The notes beneath the pieces are model-generated. The model had not been told where the DNA came from, did no database searches, and saw only the letters and a program-made list of their open reading frames with translations. From NCBI GenBank assembly GCA_003561495.1, contig PWWM01000221.1, positions 1-5,639 of the forward strand: a DNA stretch of 5,639 nt, read 5' to 3'. Shown piece after piece: positions 1 through 5,639 of this stretch. The DNA is from Gammaproteobacteria bacterium (GTDB taxonomy: Bacteria; Pseudomonadota; Gammaproteobacteria; Xanthomonadales; Wenzhouxiangellaceae). The first letter of the stretch is position 1; every line of letters begins with the position of its first letter. The translations under genes were made by a program, and so were the position numbers.

Positions 1-1410
1 CCAGCCCAGCGGCGGCTCGACATCGGTTTCCATGAAGTCATGGTGGGCGCGCTGCAGATCACGCCAGCGATTGGCGAAGTTGACCAGTAGCCCCAGCGGA
101 ATGCCGATGGCCAGCAGAATCAGAAGCATCAGCTCAGGCGACAGGCCGATCTCCTGTACCCCCAGCAGTCGCCAGGTAGCAATGAGGGCTGCTCCGGTCA
201 ATCCTCCCCACAACACCCCCTCGAGCGGCGAGAGATTGGCCCCGTCCAGCCAGCGCAGCAGGGCTTGCCGGGCGGCACGCAGATCGGCTTGCGAGCGACC
301 GGTCGGGTTCTTCGAAACATGCGCCCGGGCCAGTTCGGCCGTCAGGTTGCGAATCTGTTCGCGCAGGATCTGGACCCGGTCGACGCGCTTTTCGAGTTCT
401 TCCAGTGACTGCTGGTCCAGTTTCTCGACGATCTCCGGTGGATCACCGCCGAGCCGACGAGCCGCTCGTACCAGGCCTGCCTGGTGCTGCTCGATGGCAT
501 CGTTCTGTTTTTCGATCCGTCGTTCCAGTTCGATCAGCCGATCACGCTGGTCCGAGAGTTCCGATTGCAGCGCTTCAAGAGTATGCGGATCGACCGATCC
601 GGTCTTTTCCAGTCTTTCGCGCGCCTGGCGCAGCGCGCCACGGGTGACTTGCAGCTCTTTTTCTCGCTGGGCGATCTGTTCATCGACCTGCTCGATGCGT
701 TCCAGTTCGTCACCCCGAAGGCGGTCCATGCCGCCCGAGAACTCCTCGATCAGTGTGGTTTCGATGGCGCTGCGCCGGGCAATGGCCTCGGCCAGCGCCA
801 GGGCATCCTCGCAGGCGCGAAGACCGGCCGCGGCGGAAGCGCTTTCGGCCAGTTCGGCATCCAGCCGCTCCAGGTCGGCCAGTTCCTCATCCAGGCGGGC
901 GTACTCGGCTTCCTTGTCGGCGATGTCGTTGCTGATGCGTGCCAGCTCACCGGCCAGTTTCTGCGGCCGCGAGCGGGGTGCCAGCTCACCCTCGGTCAGC
1001 ACGGCCTCCAGGTCGTAGCCACCGGCCAGCATGGTGCGCAACTCGGACGCGATATGGGTTTCGGTACTGCCGAGTGTGGCCAGGTCTTCGGAGCTGATCA
1101 GGTAGGCGCCCAGGCTTTCGGCGCCAGGCAGGTTGGGGCGCCTCGTGGCCGCGCCGTCCTGAGTCCATTGGGACTGGGCGCCGCGGCGTTCACATTGCAG
1201 GGTGTTTCCGTCACTTTCGAACTCGGCCAGGATGTGGCAGAAACCATCGATCTGTTCCGGGTAGAGGACTGCCCGGACGGCGCGAATCAGGCTGGACTTG
1301 CCCGAGGCGTTCGGTCCGGTGATGACGTTGACCGCATGCGCATCGAAACTGACCGCCAACGGCGAATCCAGCCCCGGCAACAGCCGAATGTCCAGGGCCT
1401 TCAGCTTCAT
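1..1410 (-). CDS. SbcC/YhaN-like AAA ATPase with coiled coil and a membrane hairpin (C-terminus beyond window)
   Basis: The reading frame is open from ATG at 1408-1410 to the window edge, giving 470 residues. It begins MKLKALDIRLLPGLDSP, a typical N-terminal half-ATPase strand of SMC/Rad50/SbcC proteins. A clear Walker A, GPNASGKSS, lies at residues 32-40. Residues about 150-385 are rich in Glu, Arg, Gln and Leu with heptad character, indicating coiled coil broken by short loops. Two hydrophobic stretches follow, about 396-413 and 426-445, separated by a short polar turn and followed by RWRDLQRAHHD; they look like a transmembrane hairpin in mid coiled coil. The second half, with the signature motif and Walker B, would lie left of position 1. 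The partner is the nuclease gene upstream, whose stop overlaps this start (ATGA). By family knowledge such pairs act in DNA end or hairpin processing; substrate and membrane attachment here are inference. No CxxC zinc hook is seen in the visible part. Confidence 0.85.
   Translation of the reverse strand, partial: MKLKALDIRLLPGLDSPLAVSFDAHAVNVITGPNASGKSSLIRAVRAVLYPEQIDGFCHILAEFESDGNTLQCERRGAQSQWTQDGAATRRPNLPGAESLGAYLISSEDLATLGSTETHIASELRTMLAGGYDLEAVLTEGELAPRSRPQKLAGELARISNDIADKEAEYARLDEELADLERLDAELAESASAAAGLRACEDALALAEAIARRSAIETTLIEEFSGGMDRLRGDELERIEQVDEQIAQREKELQVTRGALRQARERLEKTGSVDPHTLEALQSELSDQRDRLIELERRIEKQNDAIEQHQAGLVRAARRLGGDPPEIVEKLDQQSLEELEKRVDRVQILREQIRNLTAELARAHVSKNPTGRSQADLRAARQALLRWLDGANLSPLEGVLWGGLTGAALIATWRLLGVQEIGLSPELMLLILLAIGIPLGLLVNFANRWRDLQRAHHDFMETDVEPPLGW
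1407..1410 (-). promoter_or_regulatory. ATGA stop/start overlap coupling nuclease and ATPase genes
   Basis: The TGA stop of the nuclease gene (1407-1409) and the ATG of the ATPase gene (1408-1410) share bases on the minus strand. The bases just upstream of the ATG, inside the nuclease gene, hold no strong Shine-Dalgarno sequence. Translation of the ATPase therefore probably depends on ribosomes finishing the nuclease, which would keep the two subunits in proportion. The overlap is seen directly; the coupling is inferred. Confidence 0.7.
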
Positions 1411-2663
1411 CGACTGCGTTCGCGCTGGGCAATGAGTTGCGACAAGGCCAGTCGGCCGGCCCGGGCCAGTTCCGTGGCAATGTCCTGATCACTCAGGGAG
1501 CGATTCAGCTCCCGAAACTCGCGTCCTGCAGCCACCGCCTCCATGTCCGGTCGGGCCATATCGACCAGTTCTTGCCATCGTTCGGAGTCGGGCTCATCCA
1601 GGGTCAGAAGATGACGCGCAAGCAGGCCGCATGGATCGGATTGCCTGGCCAGGCGATTCAGATCCAGTCTCGGGATGGTGCGGGTGTCAATGCGTTGCAG
1701 AAAACAACTGACGCCGTACTCGGTCCAGGGCTGGGACTGGCTGAGCAGGCTTTCTGCCGCCTGGGGCAAGTGTTCGGAAATGGCGCATTGACCGACCAGT
1801 TCCACCCGCAACCCCAGCGCATCGGGCAGGTAATCACCCTGTTGCCACTCGACGATGCGCTCGCGGGTGGCGGAAAGGATGGCGCCGCTGAGCGCATCGC
1901 TGTCCTCGATTTCAGCACAGTCGACACTGAGCGTCTCGAAACGCAGTGGCGCCAGCGGCAGGTGAGTCATCATCACCTTGCCATCCTCGATCTCGACCAG
2001 CCAGGGACCCCGTGCGCCTGTTTCACTGGCCCGCAATGCATTGACCGAGCCGAGATAACCGATCGGACGCGCCGCGCTCAGGTCATCCGGTTGGTGAATA
2101 TGACCGAGCAACCAGGCATTGACGGAGGCTTCGGCCAGATCGGCCGAGCTGACCGGCGCATAGGGGCTGTCGGTCTGGTCGCGATCACAGTGCAGCAAAC
2201 CGACCAGAACCTTCTTCGGGTCGAGTCGGGGGAAGCTGTCGAGGGGAGAAAAACTGACCCGGGACTGGGGAAAAGACCAGCCGATGACGGTGAGGTCTCC
2301 GACTGGATGTTGCTGCCAATGGCCGCCGGCGCCGAGCAGGTGAAGGCTGCTGATTTCGCTGGCCAGCCGGGGCAGTACATGCGTATCATGGTTGCCGGCC
2401 ACGGCGATGACCTCGATTCCGGCCTCGGCCAACTGTTCCACGCCGGCCTTGAGTTGACCGTAGGCCACAAAAAAATCGCGATGACGTTCGACCACATCGC
2501 CGGCCAGCAGCACTGCATCGACTTCACGCTCGATGGCCTCGGCCACAGAGCGTGACCAGGCGGCCTCCGGGCCCAGTTCCTGTCTGCGGCTGCCCAATCC
2601 GTCGGGAATCGCAGCCGGCAGACGGCCCAGATGCATGTCGCCGATGGCAAGCAGGGTGGTCAT
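1407..2663 (-). CDS. SbcD/YhaO-like metallophosphoesterase, DNA repair exonuclease subunit
   Basis: A 418-residue protein with the full calcineurin-like phosphoesterase motif set: GDMHLG at 8-13 (metal ligands D9, H11), GD at 55-56 (D56), GNHD at 90-93 (N91, H92), LLHCD with H158, and GHIH at 187-190 (H188, H190). These ligands hold two metals, usually manganese, in the Mre11/SbcD nuclease family. After the roughly 240-residue catalytic domain comes a divergent region and a Glu/Arg-rich helical C-terminus (about 345-418); in SbcD-type proteins this part grips the base of the partner's coiled coil. The order nuclease then coiled-coil ATPase, with ATGA overlap, matches sbcDC and yhaON operons. 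The ATG at 2661-2663 puts the first motif eight residues in, as expected. The protein would nick or trim DNA ends or hairpins under control of the ATPase. YhaO-type is favoured over classical SbcD because of the partner, but the choice is not secure. Confidence 0.88.
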   Translation of the reverse strand: MTTLLAIGDMHLGRLPAAIPDGLGSRRQELGPEAAWSRSVAEAIEREVDAVLLAGDVVERHRDFFVAYGQLKAGVEQLAEAGIEVIAVAGNHDTHVLPRLASEISSLHLLGAGGHWQQHPVGDLTVIGWSFPQSRVSFSPLDSFPRLDPKKVLVGLLHCDRDQTDSPYAPVSSADLAEASVNAWLLGHIHQPDDLSAARPIGYLGSVNALRASETGARGPWLVEIEDGKVMMTHLPLAPLRFETLSVDCAEIEDSDALSGAILSATRERIVEWQQGDYLPDALGLRVELVGQCAISEHLPQAAESLLSQSQPWTEYGVSCFLQRIDTRTIPRLDLNRLARQSDPCGLLARHLLTLDEPDSERWQELVDMARPDMEAVAAGREFRELNRSLSDQDIATELARAGRLALSQLIAQRERSR

Positions 2664-2711
2664 GGTGATAACCCGTCTCCCTCATACAAATCTGTGGAGT
2701 CACACGACCCG
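2664..2711. promoter_or_regulatory. 48-bp divergent intergenic gap with both ribosome binding sites
   Basis: The gap separates the nuclease start (minus) from the lipoprotein start (plus). On the minus strand GAGGGAGA (complement of 2676-2683) is a plausible ribosome binding site 12 to 13 bases from the nuclease ATG. On the plus strand GGAG at 2696-2699 lies 12 bases before the lipoprotein ATG. Promoters for both genes must overlap here or extend into the opposite gene. I see no convincing -35/-10 pair, only A+T-richer bases around 2684-2693. Confidence 0.45.
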
Positions 2712-3335
2712 ATGGAAGAGCAGAATACCAGCAAGTGGCGATGGATGCTGAGCGCGGTCTTGACCCTGTTGGCCGGCTGCACGGCCACCATCATTCAGCC
2801 AGATGAAGTGATCGATCCCGTGCCGGTCTACGTACTGGATCACGGCCGCCACAATTCACTGGTGCTGGTGGTCGATGAGGACAATGTGCAACGGCTGGCG
2901 TACGGAGAGTGGCGCTGGTACGTGGATGGCGAGACCGGCCTCGGACGGAGCCTGTCGGCTTTGTTGGTGAATACTCCGGCGGCTCTGGGACGAGGTCGGT
3001 TGCGCGGCCCCATCGACCCGGACTGCTGGGTCGATCAGATCGGATCCGAAATCCGTAACGTGCTGATTTTCTCGGCCGGACGAGAACGGGTCGCCAACCT
3101 GGCTGCCGAGGTTGATGCCGAGTTCGCCCGCGCCGAGCCCCATTACAGTCATCTGCTCAATCTGGAGTTCGTCCTGGATGCGCGTGAATACTCACTGGGG
3201 CACAATTCCAACCACCGGGTTGTGGAGTGGCTGAGAGCACTGGGATTCGAGGTGCGCGGCAATCCCACCATCGGCATCCTGCGTGCCGCGGATCCTGAAC
3301 GGAGTCGGAGCGTGGATCCGGCGCGGTGTCCTTGA
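2712..3335 (+). CDS. Small lipoprotein, DUF2459-like (tentative)
   Basis: A 207-residue protein. Its N-terminus has a charged start (KWRW at 8-11), a hydrophobic run (about 12-20) and a lipobox LAGC ending at Cys23, so it is probably lipidated and anchored facing the periplasm. The mature part starts with a polar spacer, then VPVYVLDHGRHNSLVLVV (37-54), a YGEWRWY segment (64-70), and YSLGHNSNHRVVEWLRALGF (160-179). A DHG-x-H block early and a YSL..N....WLRALG block late resemble the DUF2459 family found near urease genes and elsewhere; this match is from memory and moderate. DUF2459 members I recall have a Cys in the late block, which here reads HNSNH. Start: ATG 2712 has GGAG 12 bases upstream and gives a short signal peptide; the in-frame ATG at 2631 would overlap the divergent gene. 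Its 3' end converges on yheS with an 11-bp gap. Function is unknown. Confidence 0.75.
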   Translation: MEEQNTSKWRWMLSAVLTLLAGCTATIIQPDEVIDPVPVYVLDHGRHNSLVLVVDEDNVQRLAYGEWRWYVDGETGLGRSLSALLVNTPAALGRGRLRGPIDPDCWVDQIGSEIRNVLIFSAGRERVANLAAEVDAEFARAEPHYSHLLNLEFVLDAREYSLGHNSNHRVVEWLRALGFEVRGNPTIGILRAADPERSRSVDPARCP

Positions 3336-3340
3336 AGGGG

Positions 3341-3368
3341 CAGGATTCAGGGGTCAGGGGTCAGGGCT
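3341..3368. repeat. Four-unit heptanucleotide array over the yheS stop codon
   Basis: CAGG recurs exactly every 7 bases: CAGGATT (3341-3347), CAGGGGT (3348-3354), CAGGGGT (3355-3361), CAGGGCT (3362-3368). The array fills half of the 11-bp gap between the convergent genes and encodes the last residues of YheS (ALTPDP plus stop). On the minus strand each of three units supplies TGA, at 3347-3349, 3354-3356 and 3361-3363, so all three frames are closed. No terminator hairpin with a T-run is seen here for either gene. Confidence 0.8.
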
Positions 3369-5239
3369 TCGTCCAGCGCCTGCTCGGCTTCCAGCCACTC
3401 GGATTCAAGCTGATCGTGTCGGGTTCGCAGGTGGGTTTGCTGTTTGATCAGCTCGGTCAGTCGATTCTTCTGTTCGGCCGCGTAAAGGTCGGGGTCGGCG
3501 AGCTGTCGCTCGATGTCGGTCAGTTCACTGTTGGTTTCATCGATTTCCCGGACCAGGCGCTCGACGCGGTTCTTCAGCGGCTTGATGCGTGCGCGCCATT
3601 GGGCCTGTTCACGACGCTGGCGGACCCGGGCGTTGCCCGAACCGGCGGGCGGGTTCGATGTGGCTTGCGGTGTGGGCTCGGCCAGCCAGCGACGATAATC
3701 GGCGAGGCCGCCGGGAAACCGACGAACCTCGCGATCAGCCACCAGCCAGAATTCATCCACGACGTTCTTCAGCAGATGGCGGTCGTGGGAGACCGTCACC
3801 ACGGCGCCTTCGTAGCCCTGCATGGCCACCGTCAGCGCGTGGCGCATCTCCAGGTCGAGATGGTTGGTCGGTTCATCGAGTAGCAGCAGGTTGGGCGCCC
3901 GCCAGACCAGCATGGCCAGCACCAGACGAGCCTTTTCACCGCCGGACAATGGCGCCACCGGCTGGGTGGCCATGTCGCCGCGAAAATCGAAGCCGCCCAG
4001 GTAATCCCGCAAGCGCTGTTCCGATGTGGCGTCATCGGCCAGTCGAGTCAGATGGGTCAACGGGCTGGCTTCCAGATCAAGCTGCTCGACCTGGTGCTGG
4101 GCGAAGTAGCCGATGGTCAGGCCGCGACTGGCCGTGATGGTCCCGGCCAGTGGCTCCAGGTCACCGGCCAGGGCCCGTACCAGGGTCGACTTGCCGGCAC
4201 CGTTGAGACCCAGCAAACCGATGCGATCGCCCGGCGCAAGGCTCACAGAGACCTGGTCAAGCACCACGTTCTCACCATAGCCCAGACTGACCTGGTCGAG
4301 ATTGAGCAAGGGATTGGAGGCGCGCGGCGGCTCGGGAAAGCTGAAGTCGAACGGTGAGTCGGCGTGCGCCGGTGCGGTCTCTTCCATGCGTTCCAGCGCC
4401 TTGATCCGGCTCTGGGCAGCCTTGGCCTTGCTGGCCTTGGCGCGGAAGCGATCGATGAATTTCTGCATGTGGGCAATCTGGCGCTGCTGTTTCTCGTACT
4501 GGGCCTGCTGCAAGGCCATTTGCGTGGCACGCTGCTTTTCGAAGCTGCTGTAGCCGCCGGTATAGCGGTTGAGCTTGCGATGTTCGATGTGGATGACCGA
4601 TTCGACCACGTTGTCGATGAAGTCGCGATCGTGCGAGATCAGGACCAGGGTGCCGGGGTAGCGTCGCAGCCAATCTTCCAGCCACATTACCGTTTCCAGG
4701 TCCAGGTGATTGGTCGGCTCATCGAGGAGCAGCAAATCCGACGGCGCCATCAGCGCGCGGGCCAGGCTCAAGCGAATCCGCCAGCCACCGGAGAACTGAC
4801 CGACGAGGTTGTCGTGCTCTTCGGCGCGAAACCCCAGTCCGTTCAGCAGGGCGCCGGACCGGGCCCGGGCGGTGTAGCCACCGGCCTCCTCATAGGCCGC
4901 ATGGGCACGCGCAATGTCTTCCCCGTCACCGGATTCGCTGTCTTCCACCGCGCGTTCGGCCCGGCGCAGGCGAACATCCCCGTCGATCACGTATTCAATT
5001 GCCGGCCGGTCCAGCTCGGTGATTTCCTGGGCCATGCAGGCCACCGTCCAGTCGGCCGGATAACTGCAGTCCCCGGCATCGGCGCTCATCCGGCCGAGAA
5101 TCAGGTTGAACAGACTGGTCTTGCCGGACCCGTTCGCACCAATCAAACCCACCTTGTGGCCGGGATGAATGGTCGCCGAGGTCTCTTCAAGCAGCGGCTC
5201 GGCGCCGTGGCGAAGGGTGAGGTTGGAAAGTTGCAGCAT
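3347..5239 (-). CDS. yheS: ABC-F family ATPase YheS
   Basis: A 630-residue protein with two ABC domains and no membrane segments, as in ABC-F translation factors. Domain 1: Walker A GANGSGKT (34-41), Q71, signature FSGGW (149-153), Walker B and following LLLLDEPTNHLDLE (169-182), switch ISHDRDF (201-207). The linker (about 235-300) has the basic YIDRFRAKASKAKAAQSR-like helix that reaches into the ribosome in this family. Domain 2: Walker A GLNGAGKS (344-351), signature LSGGEKARL (431-439), DEPTNHLDLEM (455-465), VSHDRH (483-488). A charged coiled-coil tail covers about 536-625. Length and motifs, such as EYVIDGD, YFAQHQ and RDYLGGF, match E. coli YheS (about 637 residues) along its whole length. 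All catalytic residues are present. ABC-F proteins bind the ribosomal E site and relieve stalled or slow translation; YheS's own substrate is less settled. The ATG at 5237-5239 is chosen by alignment to YheS; the frame stays open 67 codons further upstream only because it runs through repeats. No Shine-Dalgarno precedes it. Confidence 0.96.
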   Translation of the reverse strand: MLQLSNLTLRHGAEPLLEETSATIHPGHKVGLIGANGSGKTSLFNLILGRMSADAGDCSYPADWTVACMAQEITELDRPAIEYVIDGDVRLRRAERAVEDSESGDGEDIARAHAAYEEAGGYTARARSGALLNGLGFRAEEHDNLVGQFSGGWRIRLSLARALMAPSDLLLLDEPTNHLDLETVMWLEDWLRRYPGTLVLISHDRDFIDNVVESVIHIEHRKLNRYTGGYSSFEKQRATQMALQQAQYEKQQRQIAHMQKFIDRFRAKASKAKAAQSRIKALERMEETAPAHADSPFDFSFPEPPRASNPLLNLDQVSLGYGENVVLDQVSVSLAPGDRIGLLGLNGAGKSTLVRALAGDLEPLAGTITASRGLTIGYFAQHQVEQLDLEASPLTHLTRLADDATSEQRLRDYLGGFDFRGDMATQPVAPLSGGEKARLVLAMLVWRAPNLLLLDEPTNHLDLEMRHALTVAMQGYEGAVVTVSHDRHLLKNVVDEFWLVADREVRRFPGGLADYRRWLAEPTPQATSNPPAGSGNARVRQRREQAQWRARIKPLKNRVERLVREIDETNSELTDIERQLADPDLYAAEQKNRLTELIKQQTHLRTRHDQLESEWLEAEQALDEALTPDP

Positions 5240-5244
5240 GGAAA

Positions 5245-5321
5245 GGAAGGTTAAAGGGGAAAGGTAAAAGGTAAAAGGTAAAAGGTAAAAGGTGAAAGGT
5301 GAAAGGTGAAAGGTAAAAGGG
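5245..5321. repeat. Heptanucleotide tandem array upstream of yheS
   Basis: Eight consecutive units of RAAAGGT run without a break over 5259-5314: one GAAAGGT, four AAAAGGT, then three GAAAGGT. Degenerate units flank them (GGAAGGT 5245-5251, TAAAGGG 5252-5258, AAAAGGG 5315-5321). On the minus strand, the yheS mRNA sense, the array reads as ACCTTTC/ACCTTTT. It reaches to within five bases of the yheS start codon and is likely transcribed as its leader. The A/G variants are grouped in blocks, which suggests growth by duplication of neighbouring units. Confidence 0.9.
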
Positions 5322-5456
5322 TTAGGAGTTGGTTCGTGGTTTGCAATAATACCAAGCCAAAGACACCACCCCCGGAACCCGTAAACCGTTAAAACGTACA
5401 CCGCCCCCTTAAACCTTAAACCTAATCCTTTTCCTTTCACCTTTCACCTTTCACCT
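5290..5456. repeat. 24-bp perfect inverted repeat formed by the two heptad arrays
   Basis: Bases 5290-5313 are the exact reverse complement of 5433-5456. The arms are built of GTGAAAG-type units on the left and CCTTTCA units on the right, separated by 119 bp (5314-5432). Bases beyond each end of the pairing (5314 against 5432, 5289 against 5457) mismatch. Because the arms are repeats, pairing in shifted registers is also possible. This is not a terminator: the spacer is long and there is no T-run in the right place. Confidence 0.85.
5346..5354 (-). promoter_or_regulatory. Possible extended -10 promoter for yheS
   Basis: On the minus strand the bases read TGGTATTAT, a TGn plus TATTAT extended -10 element, in the only stretch of this intergenic region (about 5322-5370) without clear heptad repeats. 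No good -35 was found at 16 to 18 bases. If used, transcription would begin near 5339 and the yheS leader of about 100 bases would contain the whole left array. The plus-strand TAATAC at 5347-5352 is a weaker candidate for the gene at 5465. Confidence 0.3.
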
Positions 5457-5460
5457 ACCT
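5371..5460. repeat. Degenerate heptanucleotide array upstream of the DUF45 gene
   Basis: Read in steps of seven from 5371: CCCGGAA, CCCGTAA, ACCGTTA, AAACGTA, CACCGCC, CCCTTAA, ACCTTAA, ACCTAAT, then after a one-base slip three exact CCTTTCA units (5433-5453) and CCTACCT (5454-5460). The exact units are nearest the gene and the units decay leftward. In orientation this mirrors the left array, so the pyrimidine-rich strand is again the mRNA-like strand of the adjacent gene. Confidence 0.7.
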
Positions 5461-5464
5461 CCTC

Positions 5465-5639
5465 ATGCCCGAGTACCGAATCCAAACCCACCCCCGCGCC
5501 CGCAACGTTCGCTTGCGCATCGATCGTTTGGGGCGGGTGGTGGTGACGGTGCCGCCGGGGTTTGATCGCGATCGGGTGGCGGCGCTGGTGGCGGAGCGTG
5601 GGGATTGGATCCGGCGGACTCAGGGGCGTTTTCGGCGGG
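5465..5639 (+). CDS. YgjP-like (DUF45) metallopeptidase, N-terminal fragment
   Basis: The first 58 codons from ATG 5465-5467 are open to the window edge. The protein starts MPEYRIQTHPRARNVRLRI, then GRVVVTVPPGFDRDRV (23-38) and AERGDWIRR (43-51). The pattern of basic residues, the LRID-x-x-GRVVVTVPPG strand pair and a helix ending in W-I-R is the usual opening of YgjP-like/DUF45 proteins, relatives of M48 and SprT-type zinc peptidases. The catalytic HExxH and later His lie outside the window, so activity cannot be judged. Substrate is unknown in the family. No alternative upstream ATG, GTG or TTG was noted in frame near the start. The leader is pyrimidine-rich and has no Shine-Dalgarno sequence; ACCTCCT at 5457-5463, just before the ATG, matches the anti-Shine-Dalgarno core instead. 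Confidence 0.8.
   Translation, partial: MPEYRIQTHPRARNVRLRIDRLGRVVVTVPPGFDRDRVAALVAERGDWIRRTQGRFRR

Noticed and set aside
32..2555. Long plus-strand open frames (32-1018, 484-1488, 1437-2555)
   Set aside because: They lie antisense to the nuclease and ATPase genes, have skewed Ser/Arg or Gln/Gly composition and no recognisable domain; they are typical shadows in G+C-rich DNA.
2631..2711. An earlier start for the lipoprotein at ATG 2631
   Set aside because: It would overlap the divergent nuclease gene and put 27 extra polar residues before a good signal peptide; ATG 2712 has a GGAG site and a normal lipoprotein N-terminus.
3289..3320. Inverted repeat CGGATCC/GGATCCG at 3289-3295 and 3314-3320 as a terminator of the lipoprotein gene
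   Set aside because: It is inside the coding sequence, has a 7-bp stem with an 18-base loop and no T-run after it; each arm is itself palindromic around GGATCC, so the match is weak evidence.
3326..5254. Plus-strand open frames opposite yheS (3326-3883, 3589-4137, 4364-5254)
   Set aside because: They are antisense to a full-length, well-conserved ABC-F gene and show no motif of their own.
5240..5440. A 67-residue N-terminal extension of YheS starting at GTG 5438-5440
   Set aside because: Its middle is a translation of the heptad array (recurring PFTF units), the YheS family begins at the ATG at 5239, and the frame is open only because the repeat has no stop on that strand.
5259..5456. The heptad arrays as a CRISPR array
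   Set aside because: Units are 7 bp with no spacers between them and no cas gene is nearby.

Overview
The window is G+C-rich by eye, densely coding DNA that looks like a proteobacterial chromosome, probably Gammaproteobacteria. The strongest taxonomic hint is an ABC-F protein very close to E. coli YheS over its whole length. I cannot name the genus. No RNA genes, CRISPR arrays, transposases or phage genes are visible.

Layout. (1) Positions 1-2663, minus strand: a two-gene operon encoding an SbcD/YhaO-type metallophosphoesterase nuclease, followed with an ATGA overlap by an SbcC/YhaN-type ATPase. The ATPase runs off the left edge; its first 470 residues are here and include a Walker A, coiled coil and a hydrophobic hairpin. 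(2) Positions 2664-2711: a 48-bp divergent intergenic gap. (3) Positions 2712-3335, plus strand: a small lipoprotein of the DUF2459-like type (tentative). (4) Positions 3347-5239, minus strand: yheS, convergent with the lipoprotein gene and only 11 bp from it. (5) Positions 5240-5464: a 225-bp divergent intergenic region made largely of period-7 tandem repeats. (6) Positions 5465-5639, plus strand: the first 58 codons of a YgjP-like (DUF45) metallopeptidase.

Functionally, the SbcCD-like pair would process DNA ends or hairpins, YheS would act on ribosomes, and the lipoprotein would sit in the envelope. Nothing suggests that the three blocks form one pathway.

The most unusual content is non-coding. 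Heptanucleotide arrays bracket yheS. One array overlaps its stop codon and puts a stop in all three frames. Two arrays in opposite orientation fill its upstream region, form a 24-bp perfect inverted repeat, and leave both divergent genes with pyrimidine-rich leaders lacking a Shine-Dalgarno sequence. This may be repeat expansion without function, or a shared regulatory leader; the sequence alone does not decide.
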